Assembly: GCA_030686995.1 (NCBI GenBank)
Contig: CM060691.1
Span: forward strand, 85,991,055-86,055,054
Length of the DNA stretch: 64,000 bases
Direction of reading: 5' to 3'
From: Artemisia argyi
Taxonomy: Eukaryota > Streptophyta > Magnoliopsida > Asterales > Asteraceae
Part shown: positions 58,002-64,000 of the stretch, piece after piece
Layout: every line of letters begins with the position of its first letter
How positions within the stretch are numbered: the first letter of the stretch is position 1
Notes under the pieces: generated by a model
Databases searched by the model: none
The model's input: the letters and a program-made list of their open reading frames with translations, nothing else
Told to the model about the DNA's origin: nothing
Program-made: the position numbers and the translations under genes

Positions 58002-58852
58002 TTAATTTTGGAATTGGTGAAGCAAGGTTTTGATGCTTTCACCCATTTTCTCACAATTTGAGCAAATATGGGGATGGTTGGGTGAAAATGGGTTGGTTTT
58101 AGTTTCTTGGTTTAGGGGTTGGTTTGGTTTTGGTTCTTGGATAGAGGATGGATTTGGTATTGAGTCAAGCAAGGTGGTTTGAAATTCCATTGCTTGATGA
58201 AGGTGGGTGTCAACCATGCTTTATATTTCCTCATAAGAGGGAAAGAAAGACTCATAGGTTTGGGCTTGAGAAGGTGGTGGAGTTGGGTGATGCATGGTTT
58301 TCAAAATTTGGTTCTCCATAAAGAGGACCATGGATTTCACGGTAGATTGGGTGAAATAACATTGGTTTAGGTGGTTGGTATACTTGTTGTGGTGATTGGG
58401 TAAGTTCAAGATCTTCATCAAGGTCAAGAATTGACCTTGGTGATTGATTTGCAAAAGGTGGTGGTTTGGGTATGTCTTGGTGGAAGATCATTTAAATCTT
58501 GGACATACGGGTGTGGTGATGTTGGAGGAGACCCGAAAAGCTCCATAGGTTCAATTTTTGTTAATGGTGATGGTGATGGAGTCTTTGATGGTTGGGTTGG
58601 AGCACTTGGTGGAGTTGGGTCAATAGGTGATTTAGTAGGTGGTGGAGTGTGCTCATTTGGTTGTTTGGGTGATGGAGATGGAGATGGAGATGCAAGGTTC
58701 AAAAAATGTTCATTTTTGATGGGTGATGTAAATTCCTCCGATGATGAGGAGCTATGGTTGATGGATTGGTTTGACCATAGTGGTTTCACACTTATCCGGG
58801 CGGTTTTCCGGATGGGTCTTGATGGTTGAGAGGTGTTTGTTGACTTAGTCAT
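58002..58852 (-). pseudogene. Accessory ORF 2 of element C, Pro/Ser-rich, frameshifted
   Basis: Start MTKSTNTSQPSRPIRKTARI at 58852, a basic N-terminus followed by a Ser/Pro/Thr-rich low-complexity region (SPSPSPSPKQ; PSPSPLTKIEPMELFG). Near 58490 the sensible reading moves to another frame (DIPKPPPFANQSPRSILDLD ... QVYQPPKPMLFH), and near 58290 to a third (PSQAQTYESFFPSYEEI, stop, SMVDTHLHQAMEFQTTLLDS), ending in a coiled segment with a single Cys pair (CSNCEKMGESIKTLLHQF). So two frameshifts and one stop break it. No domain recognised. It may be the C-terminal partner of accessory ORF 1 or a separate scaffold-like protein. Confidence 0.5.
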
Positions 58853-59947
58853 GGTGAAAAATGGTTTATAAGTTTCAGAAATTATGTTGAGGAAGGTGTG
58901 ATTTGATGATGTTTAGGATGGCTTAATTTATAGTGTTGATGGATTATGGAAAGGAGTGTTTGGATTTGATGTTAGTCCATACAAAAATGGAGGTTTCTAA
59001 TGATTTGGAAAACTAATTGTGGGTTGTCAAATCATGGAAGTCAATCCAATGAAAATGGTGAAGTGAGAAGACAAGTTTTGCACTAAATGCATAGTGGTTT
59101 TGGTGGATTTGTGGTAGTATAAACCTCAGGGATTTCAAGGATCCCTTAAAAGGGTTCCTTCCTTTATGTTTGAGGGGTCCTTGTGGTTGTTGTGGTTAAA
59201 TTTGAATTTTGGCGGGAATTGGTTTTGGTTAAGTTTATGGGATGAGGAGTATCCTATTATGCTAAACACATTGCAAATAATGGGTTTCTACCTAGAAGGA
59301 TTGGATTTTGGTGTTTGGATGTTGAATTGGTGAAAATGAAAACAAAAATTCTGTAGGTTGCAGACGGCACCCTCAGAATACACAGGCGGAACCCATGTGA
59401 GGGTGCCGCCTGGTCCGTTGGGCAAATTCTGGAATTCCCAGAAATTGTACTGGCGGAACCCAAATTCGGGTTCCGCCAGATCCGCCAGGGGTAAAAAAAG
59501 TGTCAGTCCACGTTTTTGACTCGCGAGACGATTTTCAAAATTTTCGAAAACTCCTAAAATCAAAGAGATAAGGCATTTCTGGTTGGGCAATGCAAAAAAT
59601 AGACACGTAAACATGCATTACATAGGACTTTGACCTTGAGGTCGAGGATTTCACTATACTTAGTGAAAATATTATAAACTTGAAAATTTGACAACTTGCC
59701 GAAAGTTGAAACATGTTTCAAGTAGTATCAAACATCCTACCAACACATAAATTCAAGAGAACCATTGTTTACATAACCCAATTGTTTAAATAGCACCTTG
59801 TGCCAAACACTCCTAACACACCCGCACTCATTGACGGTCAATCTTCTTCTTTATTTTTCCAAGGAATCTCCTGATGTTTTTGAACATCCCCTTTGTTTGC
59901 TTGAACTCCTCCGACTCATTTGGAATATCCGGAAGTTGAGAAAGGTA
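58853..59947. other. Spacer between accessory ORFs of element C, with GGCGGAACCC hairpins
   Basis: Mostly non-coding. At 59365-59490 lie an imperfect and a perfect hairpin: arms GGCGGAACCC (59452-59461) and GGGTTCCGCC (59468-59477), same arms and same 6-base loop length as in the LTR, and more CCGCC words nearby. Confidence 0.75.
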
Positions 59948-60961
59948 TTATAGAGGTGGGAGCCTAGAGTTTGGCAAATTGTGATCTTCACTCATTGAGG
60001 AAGACGAAGATGAGGTACGAGGATGTGGGCGTTTTCCTTGGGCTTTGTATACTCTTTTATCACTAAGTGGAACAAAGGTGTGTGGAATGAGAGTGTAGTC
60101 AAGACGAAGACCATTTGAAGTTGGTGGAATGGGTGAGATGAACCTAAAGAGACGGGTCAAGAGCATTCCATATGGCATAGCCGTTGTGCCATGCACGGGA
60201 ATGTCGGCCATTCTCTTGGCCATGTAGTAGGCAAGGTTGAAGGGTTGCCTAACGGACAAGGAGTAGAGCATGTAGCAAAGGCAAAGGTTGATATGGTCAC
60301 GGTTCCCTACTGTGCTAATGACATTTGCTCTAAGGACTTCCTCCCATTTCTTGAATTGGGGTTTGAGTTCGTTCATTTCCATTCCATATGGGTCCTTATC
60401 GACCTCATTCCCCGAATGGGTTCTCCTAGTGGTGGTGGTCCTAACAAAGAGGTGGTCACGGAGTACGTCTTTTGAGACAAGGGGTGTGTCATAAGGATGG
60501 ATATGGTCTTGGAGGTTGTCAAGAGTTGAGAGGGAGTGCAAGTCGGAATAGAGGCAAGTACCACGGTTTGGGGCACCTAGGATTTGAGCAAACTCCTCAA
60601 GAGTGAAGGAGTATTGATGACCGCTAACCCTAAAGTTGATAGACATTTGACCATAGTCATCCGTGGAGAGGACGCATGATGCATAGAACTCTAGAATGAA
60701 CCTAGGACAAATAGGCTCGTCGATATTCAAAAGACACTCAAAGTTGATTGTGGCAAAATCGGCATAAAGGTTTGTGCCTTCTAGGAAAGATGGGTCAATG
60801 GTTCTACCCTCATGGACATAGTGTTTTTTTAGGGCTTTGAAAATGTTTACTTGATTTGCGGTAAGGCCTTTGGTTTTGTGGTGTTTTGGTAGGTACTTAA
60901 TGGTGTCCTTGTGGTCGTAGTGGGTTAGAGGAGGCCTGATGATTCCTAGAACAACAAAATT
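59948..60961 (-). CDS. Accessory ORF 1 of element C, plant-transposon accessory protein
   Basis: The frame is open from just below a TGA at 60964 to 59948, 337 codons. The first part reads GIIRPPLTHYDHKDTIKYLP ... SFLEGTNLYADFATINFECL, the main part EFYASCVLSTDDYGQMSINF ... YSFTLEEFAQILGAPNRGTC ... LCYMLYSLSVRQPFNLAYYM. It is the same kind of globular domain as in the accessory ORF of element A (FNLAYYMAKRM versus FNFSYMILEGM, then YGMLLTRLFRF), ending in a basic Ser-rich tail (HPRTSSSSSSMSEDH). There is no in-frame ATG in its first ~110 codons; the start may come from an upstream exon, since TTGTTGTTCTAG/GA at ~60947 looks like an acceptor. No catalytic motif. Function unknown. Confidence 0.65.
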   Translation of the reverse strand, partial: NFVVLGIIRPPLTHYDHKDTIKYLPKHHKTKGLTANQVNIFKALKKHYVHEGRTIDPSFLEGTNLYADFATINFECLLNIDEPICPRFILEFYASCVLSTDDYGQMSINFRVSGHQYSFTLEEFAQILGAPNRGTCLYSDLHSLSTLDNLQDHIHPYDTPLVSKDVLRDHLFVRTTTTRRTHSGNEVDKDPYGMEMNELKPQFKKWEEVLRANVISTVGNRDHINLCLCYMLYSLSVRQPFNLAYYMAKRMADIPVHGTTAMPYGMLLTRLFRFISPIPPTSNGLRLDYTLIPHTFVPLSDKRVYKAQGKRPHPRTSSSSSSMSEDHNLPNSRLPPL

Positions 60962-61771
60962 TCACATTTTAGTTTGCATAAACCACTATTATAATGTGGA
61001 AGTTCTAGTGTGTGCCTATATGAAAAGAATGTGGAGGTGCAGTTATCTTGACTCATTTTGATGCTTCAAAATTGTTTTATGCAAGTTTTGTTATAAAACA
61101 AAAGATAACCCAAACGCTCCTAGTTCAATGTAGCTTCGTTTGAATGTACCTGAAAATACATATTGGTTATGTATTCCCTTTAGCATTCAAGAGACATTAT
61201 GCAAGTGATGTTTTAAACATAACGTTTTGATTTTGTATTCTCAATGTGAGACGAAAAAATATTTGTCCTACTTGTGAGAAATTTTTGAAAGGATTTGACA
61301 TGGGGTGTTTTAGCAAACATGTTTATACTAATTAAAGATGCAATTCCTAACTATGGGAAACATGATTAGTTTTATTAATTACCTAATCTCATGCATGAAT
61401 TTCTTAAGTTAATGCATAACCCCAAGTTTTTGTTTTTGTGCAAGAAATAGAATTCCTAAACTCAGATAAGGATTGTAATCATGTTAAGAATACTTACAAT
61501 GATGATTGATTTGCAATGTAAATGAATGAAGGACCAAGAATTCGTAGGTGTGGATGAGTGGTGAAGTGAATAGTAGCAGCCTTGAAGTGGTGGTATGAGA
61601 TAATGGGTGTTTGGTTTAATATAAACAAAGAAAATGTTTCTGCAGGTCGACGGATACGGCGGAACCCTGAGTTGGGTTCCTTCTGTTATGGCTGAGGGTT
61701 CCGCCGACCCTGCTGAGAAAAATGGTTTTGGATTTGTTTTGACTTTTGTGATTTTTGTCTAATGTCCAGAA
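60962..61771 (-). promoter_or_regulatory. Possible internal promoter, untranslated exon and intron upstream of accessory ORF 1 of element C
   Basis: On the minus strand: a TATA-like GTTTATATTAAACC (61626-61613), then a CT/CA-rich leader (CACTTCACCACTCATCCACA), a consensus donor ATT/GTAAGTA (61498/61497), ~550 bp of T-rich DNA, and an acceptor at ~60947 followed by the open frame. Between pol and the TATA box is another GGCGGAACCC hairpin (61658-61705, one arm decayed). The splice structure is inference. Confidence 0.4.
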
Positions 61772-64000
61772 CTACAATGTAGGTTCCATGAGTCCAAAGC
61801 CTAGCCTAAGAAGATTAAAAGGTTCACGTTTAAGAGGTTTTGCGAGAATGTCGGCTATGTTGTCTTCGGAAGAAACTTTCTCAATTGAGATATTTCCTTT
61901 TTGAACGTTGTCACGAAGGAAATGATGACGGATTTCAATATGTTTGGTACGAGCATGTTGAACCGGGTTTTTGCTAAGATCAATGGCACCTTTGTTGTCA
62001 CAAAGAATTGTGATGTCGTTGAGTTGAATTTCGTAGTCGACAAGAGCTTGCTTCATCCAAAGAGCTTGTTGACATGCCTTTTCGGCCGAAACGTACTCGG
62101 TTTCCGTTGTTGAGATAGCAAGAGCCGTTTGCTTCTTAGAGAACCATGAGGTGAGACAATGTCCAACAAAAGTACAAATACCACTTGTGCTTTTTCTATC
62201 GACATAGTCACCAGCATGATCCGAGTCGGCATACACTATGGTGTCTATTCCCGTTCCTTTGGGATACCATAAACCTAAATGTGTAGTGCCCTTAATATAC
62301 CTAAAAATCCTTTTTACGGCTTCGAGATGGGTAGTTTTAGGATCTTCTTGAAAACGAGCACATAGACAAACACTAAACATAATGTCGGGTCTACTAGCCG
62401 TTAGGTAAAGTAGACTACCAATCATACCTCTATATTTAGTACTATCTACGGGTTCACTTTCCTCATCCTTGGTGAGTTTAGTTTCCGTGGACATGGGAGT
62501 TTTGATAGGTTTCGAATCTTCTAGTCCAAATTTCTTAAGCATGTCCTTAATATATTTAGATTGGTTAAAGAAGATACCATCTTCTAGTTGTTTGATTTGG
62601 AGTCCTAAGAAAAAGTTGAGTTCTCCCATCATACTCATTTCAAACTCGTCATGCATGATTTTTGAGAAATCCACACATAATTCTTGACAAGTTGATCCGA
62701 ATATAATGTCATCAACATAGATTTGGACTATGATAATATGTGAATCTTTCTTCTTAGTGAAGAGAGTATTATCAACTAAGCCCATGGTATACTTATGGTC
62801 AACTAGGAATGTTTTAAGTCGATCATACCATGCTTTTGGAGCTTGCTTAAGTCCGTAAAGAGCCTTTTTAAGTTTGTAAACATAATTAGGTTTTTTAAAA
62901 TCGATGAAGCCCAGTGGTTGAGCAACATACACTTCTTCATTAATGACTCCGTTTAGAAATGCACTTTTGACGTCCATTTGAAAGAGTTTAAAATTATGTG
63001 CACACGCATAAGCAAGTAATATTCTAATTGACTCGAGCCTAGCTACCGGAGCAAAAGTTTCATCGTAATCAATGCCTTCTTGTTGATTATATCCTTGTGC
63101 TACTTGCCTAGCTTTGTTTCTGGACACAATTCCATTTTCATCCATTTTATTACGAAAGACCCATTTTGTTCCAATTATTGTTTGACTCTTTGGTTGAGGA
63201 ACTAATGTCCATACATCATTCCGAACAAATTGGTTTAATTCTTCTTGCATTGCAATTACCCAGGATTCATCTTTAATGGCTTCATTAATGTTTTTCGGTT
63301 CAATGGTTGACACGAAACAAAAGTAGTTGCTTTCATTTTGAACTTTTGATCTAAGTGTTCTTTCGTTAATGTTGCCTATGACACCGTCTAATGGATGACT
63401 TTTATATTCTTTGACATTGACAAGTTCTTTGTTTAATAGTTCATCTTCCTTGTCATTACCTAAGATTTCTTGACATTCAATTGCTTGGCTTTCAACTAAG
63501 TCATCATCTACCAAAGGTGATGTCTTAGAGGGAGGTGGACTTTTGTCAAATGTTACGTTTAACAATTCCTCGACTCTTAAGGTTTCTTTGTTCAAAACAA
63601 TGTAAGCTTTACTATTTTGTGAATATCCAAGAAATACACCTTCATAAGACTTTGGGTCAAATTTGGTGAGATAATCCTTGGTGTTAAGAATGAAGCATTT
63701 ACTCCCAAACACTCTAAAGTATCCTAATGTAGGCTTTTTACCTCTATAAAGTTCATAAGGAGTTTTATTCAAAAATCGTCTAATTAGGACTCGATTAAGA
63801 ATGTACGTTGATGTGTCAACGACATTACACCAAAACTTTTGTGGAATAGTTTGTTCATTAAGCATTGTTCTACTCATCTCTTGTAATGTCCGGTTTTTAC
63901 GTTCTACTACACCATTAGATTGAGGAGTACGTGGAGCCGAAAAGTTATGAGTAATTCCATTTTTATCACAAAAGTTTCCAAATTGAAATTCATTATCAAA
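61772..64000 (-). CDS. pol: pol of element C: integrase (partial), reverse transcriptase, RNase H
   Basis: The frame is open from the window edge to 61772. Upstream of the first Met (63877) it already reads FDNEFQFGNFCDKNGITHNF and PRTPQSNGVVERKN, the integrase catalytic end. Then the C-terminal integrase part (TPYELYRGKKPTLGYFRVFG), a short acidic linker, and RT counted from the 63877 Met: WVFRNKMDENG (~240), MDVKSAFLNG (301), catalytic YVDD (387-390, 62719-62708). RNase H: YADSDHAGDYVDRKST (549), TTETEYVSAE (590), LCDNKGA (625), IRHHFLRD (649). It ends RLGFGLMEPTL. All catalytic acidic residues of RT and RNase H seen in relatives are present and no stop or frameshift occurs, so this is the only apparently intact pol in the window. 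Confidence 0.93.
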   Translation of the reverse strand, partial: FDNEFQFGNFCDKNGITHNFSAPRTPQSNGVVERKNRTLQEMSRTMLNEQTIPQKFWCNVVDTSTYILNRVLIRRFLNKTPYELYRGKKPTLGYFRVFGSKCFILNTKDYLTKFDPKSYEGVFLGYSQNSKAYIVLNKETLRVEELLNVTFDKSPPPSKTSPLVDDDLVESQAIECQEILGNDKEDELLNKELVNVKEYKSHPLDGVIGNINERTLRSKVQNESNYFCFVSTIEPKNINEAIKDESWVIAMQEELNQFVRNDVWTLVPQPKSQTIIGTKWVFRNKMDENGIVSRNKARQVAQGYNQQEGIDYDETFAPVARLESIRILLAYACAHNFKLFQMDVKSAFLNGVINEEVYVAQPLGFIDFKKPNYVYKLKKALYGLKQAPKAWYDRLKTFLVDHKYTMGLVDNTLFTKKKDSHIIIVQIYVDDIIFGSTCQELCVDFSKIMHDEFEMSMMGELNFFLGLQIKQLEDGIFFNQSKYIKDMLKKFGLEDSKPIKTPMSTETKLTKDEESEPVDSTKYRGMIGSLLYLTASRPDIMFSVCLCARFQEDPKTTHLEAVKRIFRYIKGTTHLGLWYPKGTGIDTIVYADSDHAGDYVDRKSTSGICTFVGHCLTSWFSKKQTALAISTTETEYVSAEKACQQALWMKQALVDYEIQLNDITILCDNKGAIDLSKNPVQHARTKHIEIRHHFLRDNVQKGNISIEKVSSEDNIADILAKPLKREPFNLLRLGFGLMEPTL

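Larger units (their letters stand above)
56271..64000 (-). mobile_element. Element C: Ty1/copia Sirevirus-like element, 5' half beyond window
   Basis: The 3' LTR (56271-57393), polypurine tract, two accessory ORFs and pol (from 61772) are present; gag and the 5' LTR lie right of 64000. PPT sequence AAAAAGGGGGAGAT next to TGTTAA is the classical Sirevirus junction. The visible pol has no stop. Accessory genes after pol are on the same strand as pol, unlike the antisense gene of A and B. Left target duplication would be ATTAT (56266-56270), within element B. Confidence 0.9.

Noticed and set aside
58431..58829. 132-codon plus ORF, Gly/Val/Asp-rich
   Set aside because: Mirror of the Pro/Ser-rich accessory ORF 2 on the other strand; unlike the antisense genes of A and B it has no equivalent elsewhere.
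1..64000. tRNA, rRNA or CRISPR array
   Set aside because: No cloverleaf-like tRNA gene, rRNA block or regularly spaced repeat array was seen; the GCTCTGATACCA words are primer-binding sites, not tRNA genes.

Overview
This window is plant nuclear DNA made almost entirely of nested LTR retrotransposons. The protein families suggest a daisy-family (Asteraceae) genome: the two-zinc-knuckle Copia Gag, the downstream 'plant transposon' accessory proteins and the cysteine-knuckle protein of element D all resemble proteins I recall from Tanacetum, Artemisia and Lactuca. That attribution is recognition from memory, not a search. I see no intact host gene, rRNA, tRNA or CRISPR array.

Layout. (A) 1-10396, minus strand: a Ty1/copia Sirevirus-like element whose right LTR (9859-10396), primer-binding site, gag and pol are present. 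Past pol it carries an accessory pair read divergently from one shared gap: an antisense ORF (2563-3018, +) and a sense ORF (2000 to beyond position 1, -). 10397-12551 is decayed, non-coding repeat DNA. (F) 12552-15766, minus: a short non-coding LTR element. 15767-19886 plus 28297-30627 is one older block, split later by element G. It holds broken fragments of unrelated host genes: fructose-bisphosphate aldolase, a cysteine-rich receptor kinase ectodomain, argininosuccinate synthase, an amidase, a LINE zinc finger and a calcium-dependent protein kinase. (G) 19887-28291, minus: a chromovirus-like element with two 3100-bp LTRs and a 2.2-kb non-coding interior. (B) 30628 to at least 56270, plus: a second Copia element related to A. 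Its pol is split at 35990/53511 by (D) 35991-53505, a minus-strand Ty3/gypsy-type element without pol, which is itself split by (E) 38243-47497, a plus-strand Copia-derived element with a giant Gag and no pol. (C) 56271 to beyond 64000, minus: a third Copia element that landed in the tail of B next to B's antisense ORF. Its pol is open to the window edge.

Target-site duplications support the nesting: AGCAC around D, ACTAT around E, TCACT around G. The two E LTRs differ at 6 of 421 positions by my count, so E is recent, D is older and B older still. A, B, D and E are inactivated, largely by stops of the kind C-to-T or G-to-A changes produce. C's visible pol has no disruption.

The most interesting points are the antisense accessory ORF shared by A and B, the family-specific short motifs scattered through LTRs, spacers and coding linkers, a possible spliced gag/pol junction, and the captured-exon mosaic.
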